Shown here: positions 25,101-38,700 of the stretch, piece after piece
Numbering within the stretch: the first letter of the stretch is position 1
How the letters are laid out: every line of letters starts with the position of its first letter
Assembly (NCBI RefSeq): GCF_949987515.2
Contig: NC_082684.1
Span: 15,677,701-15,741,700 of the forward strand
Length of the DNA: 64,000 nt
From: Delphinus delphis
Taxonomy: Eukaryota > Chordata > Mammalia > Artiodactyla > Delphinidae
Direction of reading: 5' to 3'
Notes under the pieces: generated by a model
What the model saw: only the letters and a program-made list of their open reading frames with translations
Told to the model about the DNA's origin: nothing
The model's database searches: none
Made by a program: the position numbers and the translations under genes

Positions 25101-28100
25101 AATACAAAGTAACCTACTCCGGCTGGGAAATCAAGGAAAAGTTTACAGAGAAAAGAAAAAAGCTTACAGAGGATGAACATTTGAAGCAGGTATTAAAGGA
25201 ATGATCAGGAATAAACTAAGAGGGAGAGAGAACTGGAGAATAGAGCATTTCAGGTAGAGTCACTGGAGAAAGGCAGGGGCTCTCCTAGGGACACGGTGAG
25301 AAACGTGGTGTGACTGGAGGGGTATGCGGAGGGCTGAGTAGGTAAGTGGCAAGAAGGCTGAGGCGTAAAGGATCTTGTATGTGCCAATGAGTTTGGAATC
25401 TGGTCTAGAAGAAGTAAGTAATCCAGAGAGTTTTCTAAGTAGGGAAGTGACATGAGCAAGTTGGTTTTTGGAAAAACACAGTGGCAGGAATGGACTGGAG
25501 TCCCAGATCTCAGCTATGAGGCTTCTTCCCAAGAGAGACGGAGAGACTCCGAAATACCAGATTCTCACCCTTTGTCCTCTCCTCACACACGTCAGAGGAA
25601 GAGGAGACACATTCCACACTCGAATTGGCACTAGACTTCACAGCAGATGCATTTTCAACTACTGTCCCAGGAAGGAGGCAAACCTGCTTTCCCCTGCAAG
25701 GGCAGGAGAAACAGTAAGACAAGTGTAGGAAGAGAGGCTTGTCCTTGAAGCAGGACAGGAGAAAGAACAGTTTTAAAAGAGAGCAAAGATAAATTTCAAT
25801 TTTAGATTTCTTTAGTTTGAGGATTTTGTGGGACACTCAGGTGTTTAGAAAGAAGTTGAAAATTCAGATTCGAGACTATCAGGAGGGGGAGAGAAGTAAG
25901 AGAAGCGGAGTCGAAGCTGAAGGTGAAATGAGGACATTTAATAAACTGCACATAGTTGGCGCTGCCGTCTTCTCACTGAATCCTCACAGGGAGCCTGGGA
26001 AGCAGGTTTTCCTCCATGTTACAGACGACCACTTTGCAATTCCAAGCTCTCAGATGGTTTACTGAGCTCTCAGAGCTATAGCAACAGGAGGGCCGCAGTT
26101 CAGTCCACGGGCTGCTGCCCCTTCTCACCGCCCTGTTCTTTCTGAGGCACAGCAGTTCTACTAGTCTGCATCTTGGGAGAATACAGTAGAGATGGAAATA
26201 ATGCTGAGGGCACGACAAAGGATAAAGTTAACATTTTAAGGGGCAGTAGCGGAGAAGGGGAGTTGAAGGAGAATGAAAAGGAATTAGTAGAAAAACAGAG
26301 AGAGAGTGAAGTCCTGGAAGCCAAAGGATCAAAGATGGAAGAAAACATTGGAACTCAAGTGCCACACACCACAGAGTTTAGAGAACTGTGCACAGAAAAC
26401 AGAGCTATACACTCCACACGAGCCACTGGTCACCTCTGCAAGACTCACGAGAGCAGCCTGGGTCAAGTAGGGCAGACAGATGGGAGAGTTAGTGACATCT
26501 TCTGGGTAAAGACCACAGGCTGAACCCACGCATTGTTTCCTCCTGAAACTCTAATAAAATGTCAATTAAAGGGTTAATTTTTTTAAAAACTCACAGAGAA
26601 AATAATTGTAAAAGAAGAGATAACCATATTTTGAAAGTAGAAAACTAACTTAGTAGATCTCGAAAAGCAGAATCGTAAGCCAATAATAAAGCAATCTAAT
26701 GTGGATCCCAAGATTCTTCAAAGGCTAAGAAAGTGGCAGCACAGGGGACCCTGGGAAGGGGTTGGGAGAAAACAGGGTACAACAGAAGTGGGTTCAAGTG
26801 TCCATTTCTCTTTTATTTATCTGTTTTCTTCTTTTCTGATCCTTACCACACCTATTCCCCTAACCTTTATATTAAAGATACTTGGAATAATTGGAGATGT
26901 GCTTTCCCATCGATCATTGCTAGGTAAGCTTATGATGAAGCATCATGGTCTCTGACAGAAAGGTGCCACAACAAAATTAACTAAAGGTATATACTATTAG
27001 TTTTAAAAATCAGTTAGATTTCCTGGTAACCTTTGACCACTTCTCTCTTAGAGAAAAGTGGAGCTTTAGACTCCTGAAAAGGTAAAAACAGAGAGGGTTT
27101 CTGGACCAATGAATGCCAGCCATGTTGAAAGAAGTACGATTCTGAAAACGTGTGGGTTAAGTAAACATTACATAGTAGTTAATGTTGAGGTGCGTCCCTC
27201 AGCCCCCTGTCCCCACTTAGCTCCCAGAACCCTGACAGCCATTCCATTTCTTGAAAGATCTTTCTTTGGAGAAGCTTACCAACCTGATAGAAAAGACCCA
27301 AAGACACAGACATCATGGTGTCCCCAAAGTAAACAGGCAAGACAAATCACTCTCCACTGCAGGATCTACATTCAAAAGTCAAAACCCCCTACCTCATCCC
27401 CCAATTAATGAACCCAAAACACCAACCAGCTTTTTAAGTGCCCCACTCTTAAATGTAAGTCAACCAAGGATCCTCAGACATCTGAGAACCTGTCATGAAA
27501 TACAGTGATCAAAGCAAACAACCTGGAGAAAACAAGACCAAGGAGGGAGGGGAGGAAAATGTCCAAAACTGCCTTTAATATCTTCAGAGAAATAAGAGAA
27601 AGTATTGCATATATGAAATAAAATCAGTAGGTTAAAAAATAAATTAAAGGAATATGCAGGAACAAAAGGGCTCTCAGAAATAAAAAACGTGATAGGAGGT
27701 AAGCAAAGGATATACTAACTCATAAGCCTTGTAGAACTGCTTGATGCTTCAAATTGTACACGCATCATGGATAAAAATAAAGGAAACAAAAAAAGTTTAA
27801 GAGTTGATGACGCAAATACAACATACACAGACCTTAGCTGCCGAACATTTTGAAAATACTCTTATGTAGAAAGCAGGATGGAATGTGGGGAGATGAGAGG
27901 GCAACATTAAGGATGAAGAAAACCTTAACACCTTTATAGACAGAAGGGAGAAGCCAGAAGAGGGTAGAGCCCAAAGCTACAGAAGTGTGGCGACACCAGG
28001 ATGTTCGTCAACTGAGTAGGATCTGGCATCTGGGTAAAAGGTAACCCTTAGAGACAGTAAGCACACCTTTCTAAGACAGAGGCCAGGAAGGGTCAGGGAA

Positions 28101-31100
28101 TATAGTTGCTGACTGTGGAATCCTGAACACGGGTGAAGAAAATTCAGTTAGGAGCCAACAGGGAGGGGTCAAGGGACCACAGCTTCCAACACTGGGCAGG
28201 TTTAGAGGAAACAGATGCAGGAGAAAACAGGATCTGAATTAACGATTCCAGGGATCCAATGGCTCCTTTCATTTATTCAGCAGACAGTTATTAGGCACTT
28301 ACACGCATCTGGCAGGGGCCAGGCACTGAGAACACAAAGATAAATAAGGCACTCACCCCAGTCCTGAGGTAGCCCATGGTATTTCTGTCTGTGTGCTGGG
28401 GGTCAGGGAGACAGGTAAACAAGTTACGGTGGCTCTAAGAATGGTAAGCTCTAGGTATAGCCCTGGCCATGAGATTCTAAAGTGAAGCACAAGTGAGGAG
28501 ATAATGTTGAACATGCCAGAGGACACTAAAGCAGCTCAGGGCAATGGCAAAATTTGGATGGAGAGTAGGGTAGGGACTCAAGTGGTCCCTAAAGCAGGGG
28601 CATGAGCAGCCAACAGTTTGCAGGGATCTGGGTGAAATGGCATCAAAGGAAGAAAGTTTCTGCATGAGGTGAAAAATACAAACACCACATAGCATGAAGA
28701 AAATGCAGATCTTATCTCCTGGCCCTAAAATATTTTCACAGATCTTAATATGGAATCTTAGGGCAGGATCTAAGACATACAAGATACATTAAATGAGGTG
28801 TAAGGAATGGAAATAACAACTGAAAAATGCTAGATTACAAAGAAAATTTAAGATTATTACCAACCTTGACTGATCTGCAGAGTTTCTGCCATTACTGGGT
28901 CAATTTGCAGTCGGGATAACAATTGCCTCTGTTGAGTTCCTAGAATACAAATTTTAAAACTTCACTAAGCTTAAAAAACAAACAATACCAGCACGTGTGC
29001 TTCCCAGAAATTAAGACCAAAATAATCTTTCTGGGTTCTTAATTGAAAGTCTTTAAAATAGTTTAAAGCTTCAACAATACAATTTAATAATATTTATAGA
29101 CCAAAGGTCTGTAAGACAAAAATCTGTACTCAGGTTAAATCAAAAATGGCAATGGTTCTCCCTGTCTGGAAGCTGGTTTCCTTGGATTGGAGATAAAGCC
29201 TGGTGCTAAAGAAAAAGGGGGTGCAAAAGCGAGGGGGAGGTGCTGCAAGGACCCTCAGCTTGCGTCCTGGGAGACAGGCAACAGCCAACTGCAAGATCAA
29301 CATGAGAAGTGTTTCTCTCAATCACCTAGGCTCTCACCATTATAAGTCAATCCCCCACCCACAAAAGTGCAAAACAACACCCCAGAGTTATCTGATCAGA
29401 GTTCCCAAAAGACAAACTACAGGCTTGGATGGATACAAAAAGAATAATGAACAAGTAAGTAGACACTCAGAGCTCTACAGCCCAGGTCCTAAACCAGCAA
29501 AGCATGTAAACAATCACTTGGATCTCCTGTAAGAAAAGATGCTCAGCTAGAGTATGTATTATTTCTTAAACACGTTCATAATTTCCTCATAGTTACACTG
29601 CAAAATGAAATAAAACAGAGACACAGAATTGATTTTTCTATCTTCAGTTTGAGTGATGGGAGAATATCATAACTTCTCCAAACCTCCCCAGCCCAGTGCT
29701 CAGCAGATACTAGGTACTCACTTGCTGATTCAGAACAGAAGTGTTACAGTACGGTGTACAAGGGAATGTAATTGATAGGGTTCCAAATACTGAAATATCA
29801 GTAAGACGCACGCATGCTAATTCTTAGTAAATCTATTACTGTCAGTTTCACAAGGACAGTCTGCTCACTCAGTGCCGACATGTAAGTTGGCAACTGTTTG
29901 CCAACTATCATGTTTCATTAAAATTCAACTTCAGTAAAAATTTTAAAACCTACCAAAGTTTTATCAGCTATTTTCTTTTAAAACGTATTATATTATATTA
30001 CATTTTAGTGGTGTGCAAAAAGAAAGTTAATTCCTTTCAAAATTATCATGGTTAAAAACACAGTAAATCCTGAGGAGCTGACCTGAAATACAGATATCAT
30101 TTGGTCAAATTGTATTCCTGTAGGACAGCTTGGGAAACTGATGTGTAATTAGGTTACAGGAATTCAAATACTAACAACAGGTCTCTTTAGCATAAACAGT
30201 GAACAATGGAAGAATTATACATTTCCAAGTAATTTCACAAGACAGACACATGAAAGAGGACCATTCTCTGACATTTTAAGTTTTGCTTCATCTCTCTATA
30301 CTCATCTACCTTTTCAAACCATCATTTTAGAGAGATCCACTAAAATGGACGGAATTCTAAAGTCTAGGCTTCTAAGTTAAATCATGTAGAAGAGTCTGAT
30401 TTTGTCATTAAAGGTCCATGAAAAATTCAAGTTCTCTGTGCCTTGCTGCCTCCATATGAAAACTACTACACGATGATATCACATACTAGGAATTTACCTT
30501 TCTCAATGTTTCTAAGGAAGCCAATTATTTTTACATCAGTAGTTCCTGACTGTGATTCAAAATCTACTACCTCTTGAAGATATTCAAACTGTCTGCTGCA
30601 TTCAGATATTAACATTGAATATTCATTCATTTTAACCTCCAAAGATGAAATTTTTGCTTCATTCTGTGACACTCTAATATTTAAATCAAGAAGATTTGCT
30701 TCCACTGTCAAAATTGCTGCTTTCATCCCTTTAATTTCACTGATATCAGTTGATATTTTCCTTAAAAGTTGGGAAATATTGTCTAGCTCACTCAGTGAAC
30801 AAGAGGAACTTGTTACAGAACCTAAGTCAATTGGCCCAGGTGAAAAGAAAACTGGTAAAGATGGTGATGGAAACCTTGAAGACATTTTCATAAAATTCTC
30901 TTTCCTTCTTAGTATTTGGTAATTTTTCTTTCACAGCCCATTAAACTTTCATCAAAAATAAAAGCAATCACTAAGGCTGTTACTTTAAGAAGTATTAAAA
31001 GTAACATTTTAAAACCTATAAATTAAAAGATAGAGCTGTACATTTCTGGAGTCAGAGCTCCAAAGTAAATCTGAAAATGCTAAACAAACCAGACCAATGT

Positions 31101-31749
31101 TCTCTTTGCCACAACTAAGAAGCCCTAATATGCAGGCCCCTGTATCCTGTGAGTCTTACTTATAGCTCCTCTCTAAACAATAAACCCTATTATTACACAC
31201 AAAATAATTCTGGCTTCTGATTGGCTGGAAGCAGACATGTGACACACAAAGAATTTTCTATTATTTACCTCATATGAGGAGCACTGAAGATCTGAAGCAT
31301 AAACTAAGCAATAAAACAGCATGACATACTTCATACCTGAATATGATGTGAACTTAATGTACTTTTGCCCCTTCATCAATTACCCATAATTTTCAAGCTT
31401 CAGATTATTTTTAAATTGTTTTATCTAGTATCGAGTTTCATTTCCCCTTGAAAATAGTAATAGGACAGTACTTGACACTTCCTTTCTAGGGAGAGGATAG
31501 GGAGGGTAATTGGACCCATGATCACAGACAAATCTCTTTAAAAATATATGTGGTGGGCTTCCCTGGTGGCGCAGTGGTTGAGAGTCCGCCTGACGATGCA
31601 GGGGACACGGGTCCGTGCCCCGGTCCGGGAGGATCCCACATGCCTCGGAGAGGCTGGGCCCGTGAGCCATCGCTGCTGAGCCTGTGCGTCCGGAACCTGT
31701 GCTCTGCAACGGGAGAGGCCCACAACAGTGAGAGGCCCGCGTACCTCAA

Positions 31750-31792
<43 letters not shown>

Positions 31793-34700
31793 TATATATA
31801 TATATTATATATATATATATTATATATATATACACACACACACACACATGTGGTGATGGGACTTCCCTGGCTGTCCAGTGGTTAAGATTTCACCTTCCAA
31901 AGCAGGGGGTGTGGGTTCGATCCCTGGTCAGGGAGCTAAGATCCCACACGCCTCATGGCCAAAAAACCAAAATATAAAACAGAAGCAGTATTGTAACAAA
32001 TTCAATAAAGACTTTAAAAATGGTCCACATCAAAAAAATCTTAAAAAAAATGTATATATATATGTGTGGTAATAATGGAATTCAACTGTACTGATATAAG
32101 ATATGGTGGAAATTTAAAGATAGGGAAAATGAGGACTTGGCCTTGGTTTGATACTAGATCATTATTAGATATGTGATTTTCTCCCATTCTGTGGGTTGTC
32201 TTCTCTTTTTCTTGATAGTATCTTTTGAAATACAAAAGTTTTTAACTTTGATGAAGTGCAAGTTAACTATTTTTTTCTTTGGTTTCTTGTGATTCTGGTG
32301 CCATAAGAAACCACTGCCTAATCCAAGCTCATTTAGAGTTATACCTATTTTTTCCTAAGAGTTTTATAATTTTAGTTCTTACATTTTGAGTTAATTTTTA
32401 TATATGGTGTAAGGTAAGGGTCCAACTTCATTCTTTTGCAGGTGGATATCCAGGTGTCCAGCAACATTTTTTGAAAAGACTGCTCTTTCCCCAATGAACT
32501 GTCCTTGCATCCTTACTGAAATTCAAATTGATCATAAGAATACTGGTTCATTTCTGGATTCTCAATTTGATTCCATTGGTCTGTATGTATACCCTTATGC
32601 CAGTGCCAGTCTTGATTACTGTAGCTCTGTAGTAAGTTTTGAACTTGGGAAATATAAGTCTGCCAATTTTATTATTTTTCAATAGTTATGGCTATTCCAA
32701 GTCCTTTTCATTTCTATGTGAATTTTAAAATCAGCTTGCCAACTTCTACAAAAAAGCCAGCAAAGATTTTAACAAAGATTGAGTTGAATTCAAGATCTAT
32801 TTGGGGAGTATCACCATCTTAACAATATCAAAGTCTTCCAATCCAAGATCACAGATGTCTCTCCACAGCTTTAGTTTGAGAAAGGTTGTTTTTACTTTGG
32901 TTTACTCACCAAGCCAACAAATAAGCTGTGCAAAATATAAGGATGCAAGACAGTAAACACAACTCCCCACAGCCTCTCTAAAAGAATTTGTATAAAGAAC
33001 TGTAGCCTTTGACTTCCCAGTTAAATAGATGTCATTCACAGTTAGAGAACAGAGAAAAAGTGCTGAAATTTATACAAGAATCTTTATTCGTTTCTCCATT
33101 ACATCTGTAAATTAACCTAAACTCTTCAAAATCTTTACACAGAAAATAATTTTCAAATTTTACAAGGCTTTAGAGTTGCATGGAATTTTTTTAAGAGCAC
33201 TAGCTAACAGAGGACATGTATAGTCAATATTAGGAAGAGTGGCAAATCCCCAGCCAAGCACCACCTGCAAATCAGCTGGGCAGCAAACACAACTTCAGTG
33301 AGCAAAGTAGAAAAGTGCTCTAACAGGGGATGGGTCACAAAGAAACAAAGTGCCTAAAAACAGGCCATTTGAGGCTTCAAAGCCTGGGCCCTTCAAAGTT
33401 GGGCCCAGCCCAACTTTAGAATGCAAAATAAGCAAAGATCCTTCCATAGATTCCAACGTCAATATCCATCAACAGAGGAAGTTCACATATTCTTGGGAAA
33501 CCAGAGCACAGAAAGGTGAAGGTCAGCTAGTGAGTGGCAGAGCCGGGTTTGCCGCAAGCGGTCTCTCTCCCTGAGCCTGTATTCATAATCACTAGGTTAT
33601 TATACTTCTATGATACATTAAATGGAACAAAACATGTTACAAAGAAAATCATGTGGTGTAATTCCTTTATACAGACATACATATGTACATATAAATATAC
33701 AGATAATTCTACTCTATACAGAAAGGATGGACATGTACATACATATAAAAAAAATGCCAAGACTACAGACATACACCAGTCTGTAAATGCAGTGCTTACC
33801 TCTGAGGAAGGCAGTGGGCTGAACGAAGGGGGAATTTTCCTTGTTTTCTCTGAATACAAAAACTCCTCTTTACTAAGAGTCTTTCACAGTGATTCCAGTC
33901 CAACATGGTATATTAAGTATATGCATTTACAGCCTCTCCTTCTGGAGAGTCCGTAAAAATGAAGTAAAGAACTTAAAAATGGCACAAATCCTTAACATAA
34001 AGCAATGGATTCCAAATTGGGTCTCTAAGAGGATAATCCACTTTGTTCTAACATACATATCAATAAGAGCATTTGAGTGTGTATATGTAAACTAAATACA
34101 TACATTTAGCGTACACACTGAAAAATAATTTTAGAATACAAAAAACTGTATGGTCAGAAATCTGGAGATCCCTGATTTAGAGATGGGGGTTAGGAAGGGA
34201 TCATAGCAGATGAGATTTCAACCACCTCTGGAAAATAGAAAATACATGCACAAATACTGACCAAGCAAAAAAGCCATAAATGAGACACTGGGAGAACCAC
34301 AAGTAAGATGCAAGCAGGAGTGACACATTCATTAAGGCAACAAATATTTACTAAGCTCCTACCACATGCCAGGCACTGTTCTGGGTGCTCGATAACAGCA
34401 ATGAAACACACACACACACACACACACACACCACCACCACCACCACCCCCCCCCAGTCAAAGAACTTGTATTGTGGTGGTTGAGGGGAAGGAGATGAGCC
34501 TCAAAAAGAAACAAATAAAACACATTTTATGTTGATGATATTTAAAGCTCCAAGTCTAGATAAAAGTATCCAAACTATGAAAATATAAAATATGTATTAG
34601 ATGGCAATAAGTGCTATGGAGAAAAATTAAGTTTTAGAAAAGGGGGCTGGGGGACTTCCCTGGCACTCCAGTGGTTAAGACTCCGTGCTTCCACAGCAGG

Positions 34701-35705
34701 GGGCACACGTTCTACCCCCGGTCTGGGAACTAAAATCTCACATGCCACATACCGCGGCCAAAAAAAAAGAAAAAGGAAAATTGTGGTAGGAAGTGTGTGG
34801 CTCGGGGGGCTAGGGAAGGCCTCACAGAGATGAGCAAGCTATGTGGACATCTGGAAGAAAACATTGTGTATAGGCACAAACATTTAAAAGATAAAATTTT
34901 TTAATTTTTAAAAAAATATTCTTTTCTAAATAAACTCAGCAAATGATATGGGGAGAATCTAGGCAGCTAGTGGGAGTGTTTAAGGGCCCCCCAGGGAAAT
35001 TCCTCTGCAATTTCAAGACCAATAAGGCAGCTCCTTATCTGCTTTATTTAAAACAAAACCTGCCCACAGTAAAGCTTACAGCCCATGCCACAACACTAGG
35101 TACGTCTTCGTACTGCCTTTTCTTATACTAGTAACCACGTGTCCAGACTTCTTAAAAAGAGCCTGCAAATGAAAGTGCAAAAACACCAAACAAACACTGA
35201 TAGAAAACTATCCATTAGGGGACAAAAGAGAATTCTCTAAAAAAAAATCCAAAAAAACCTCTTATTATGTTCTTCAGACAAATTTGAAATGATCCTGTAT
35301 TCACAAGATACTATGAAAAACAGAACAAGAGAGAGCTTGTGGAAATTTAAAAATATGCCTGTCTTAAAAAAGAAAAAATAGGGGGACTGAAGATAAAGTC
35401 AAGAAAATATTCCAGAGTAGAACAAGATCAAGTTAAAATTGAGGAGAGAAAAGGGAGAAAAATCAAGGCAGGAAATTTATCATCCAACTAACAGAATTTC
35501 CAGAAGAAGAGAACAATGAAAAGAACAATTTTTTAATAGAAATAATATAAGAGAATTTCCCAGACTGAAAGCATGGGTTTTCAAATTAAAAGGGTGCCCA
35601 GGGTATCCAGCCCGTAAGTAACTAACTAGTACCTAGACTTATCACAGCAGATTTCAGACATCAAGAACACATAAGACTAATAACCTATAATGGAAAAGAA
35701 TCTGA

Positions 35706-35785
<80 letters not shown>

Positions 35786-38700
35786 AATCAATCACTTTGC
35801 TGTATACCTGAAACACTGTATATCAACTATACTTCCATTAAAAAAAAAAAACAAAGACAAAAAAACAAACCACCACAGAGAAAATCCTAAATATCCCCAG
35901 AGGAAAAGCCCTAGTATTAATAATGGAATAAGAATCAGATGGGCTACCAACTTCTCAGCATAAACATTAGAAGCCTCAAGATAATGAAGTCACGCCTTCA
36001 AAGTTTTTTGAGGATCAGAATTCTGTACCTAGTCGAAGTATCAAATACTTCCGATTTCTAAGGGCTCAAAAAATTTACCTCCCATATAAGTTTCTTCATG
36101 ATGTGGTGACAAAACAGAAGACTATACTGAGAAGATAAAGTGGGATCCAGGAAATGCAGAGCAAACTCGGGGGAGGAGTAAATCCTGGGATGACAGCCTT
36201 GAACCAGACCTAGAGAGCAACCAGTGGGATGATCAGAAGAGGACAGAGGCTCTAGGAGGAAGGTACCTAAGAAAAAAGGGAAACCCAAAGATTTAATAGT
36301 ATAAAATGATAGACCTTCAGACTATAATACAGGTAGGCAATGCAAGAAGGGGGAAAAAAAGAAGAATCAAAGAAAAACAAAACACTGTACATAAGGGGAA
36401 AAATGTAAACAACGCTAGGGAACCCCTAAATGAAGAACTCTAGAAGATGATGTAAACTTGGCCCTGAGAAGCATTTTGAGTCTTAATGATTTAAACACTG
36501 CTTACTGGTTCTCTACTTTTACAGTCAATCTACAAAGCATGGCAACTGTAACTAGAAAAACAGAACAAAATGTAAATTAGATCTTCAGCAATATAAAAGT
36601 ACGGGTGACAGAATTTAGAAAGTGGGGGCATGAGAAAAGATGTATAAGAATTAAAGGACATAAATATCCTTATCTTTCAGGAGTCAAAATATACTGATAC
36701 AGTTAATCAGACAAGAAATAGGTGTATTACTTAAAATTATAAAAGTAATCCGTAGATGAACTAAAAATAGTGAATTTACTACATGGGCTTGGAGGCAAGG
36801 AAAAGTGAGAGTTAGATACTGATATACTGTAGCAAGAAATCAAAACATAACATCGATAGTTGGTGAATTAAGAAACAGCGGTATAAGCATATTATTACAG
36901 ACATGGAGAAAATGAAAGAAAGTCATAAACAGAAGCATTTAAAAGTGGTGGCCTCCAGGAGAACCAGTGTGGAAAATAATGAAGCAAAGAATGTTACTTG
37001 TTATTCTAAATTGTTCTATACTATTTGATTATTTTCTAATCTATCAGCAGGTATTGCAATGATTTGTTTTGTTTTTCCAAATTTTCTATGGTGAGCATAT
37101 ATTTCATAATGTACCGTATTTTACTTTAAATATAAAATTTTATTTAACATATACCAAATAGGAAAAATAAAAGGAAATCCATGCCTAGACACATTGTAGT
37201 GAAACTGCAGAACATCAAAGACAGACAGAAGATCCTGCAAGCAGCCAGAAAAAGGACAGATCACCTACAAAGGAACAACAGACAATTAGAATAACAGAAG
37301 TCCACTCAACAACCATGGAAGCCAGAAGACAATGGCATAATATAAACAAGGTGATGAGAGCAAATAACTCTTGTTAACCTAGATTTGTGTATGCAGTAAA
37401 GCTAGCTACTGCACAAGAACAAGGAGAAATGAACACTCTTGTAGGTGAACAGACTCTTGGGGAAATTTACCAACAGACCTGTTCCAAAGAAACTTCCAAA
37501 GAATACACTTCAAAATACTTTAAAATACTGGAAAATGACAATCCCCAAATAACATTCAAGTGATATGAGAAAAAAAAAAAACAATAAATATGTAGGTAAA
37601 TGTGAACAAACACTGCCTGGGTAAAACAGTAATGGTGCCCAATTTATCCATTAAAAAAAGGGCCAAAATGGAAACACTGGAAACATAATGTAAAGTCTGA
37701 GGGGGTAAAACTGGAGCTAAGGTATTCTAAAATCTATTTACTGTTTGGGGATGGGGTCAGAATATTAACTTCTGGAATATTAAATCTGTATGGTAAAATT
37801 TCAGTGGTAACCAATAAAAGAACAGAAACAGAGTTTAAAACAGTACAAAATAAAGGAGAGCTGGGCAACCAACAACAATTACAATAGTGATTAATGAATC
37901 TTTAAAAAAGACAAAAAAGATCAAAAAATGAAAGCAGGCAAATACAAACCAAAAAAAGGTGACAGAAACTAGTCCAACTCCATCAATAATTCTCATATAT
38001 GTGAATGGTTTAAACTCATATAAAAGCAAGCTCAGACTGAATTTTAAAACAGTAATCTAGCTTTATGATAGTTAAGAGATACGTATGCCTAACAAGGTCA
38101 GAGAAGACTGAAAAATGCATGAAGCACGTATATATGAAGCAAATACTAACTAAATAGCTATATTAATATCAGACAAAACTGAGTTGAAGATAAAAGCATC
38201 ATTTAGTACATAAAGGATTATAGATACAGATAAAAGGTTCAATTAATCAGGAAGATGTACCTTCCTGATTCAATTCATCAGGATAATTCTAAGTATATGT
38301 GCACCTAGTTTAAGAGCCACAAAGTAACTGAAACAAAATCTACCAGAAGTACAGAGAAATGAAGACAAATTTGTCATCCTGACAGGCAATTTCAAAACCC
38401 GCTCAATCACCGATAAGTAGACCGAAAACTCAGCAAGGTCAAGATCTGAACAATATTAACTGGATAGCTTTGTCTACTAAATGCAAAATTCTCAATTCAA
38501 CAATTAGAGTCCACTTTCTTCCAAAATGCACATGAAAGACGTACAAAACTGACTGCCTTAAATCTTAACTATTTTCATAAGAGTATGTATTACACAGATC
38601 ACATTATCGGACCACAGTACAACTAAGTCCATAGTATATAATTAAAAAGGTTAACAGACAAAACCCAAAACTTCCATATACTATGAATTAAAAACACTTT

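Noticed and set aside
26173..26523. Plus-strand frame of 116 codons rich in Glu and Lys
   Set aside because: Lies antisense in a ZC3H14 intron next to old LINE remnants; no family recognised and overlapping frames on the other strand are equally long.
33534..33956. Plus-strand frame of 140 codons
   Set aside because: It starts inside a MIR remnant, has no recognisable domain, and lies antisense in a ZC3H14 intron.
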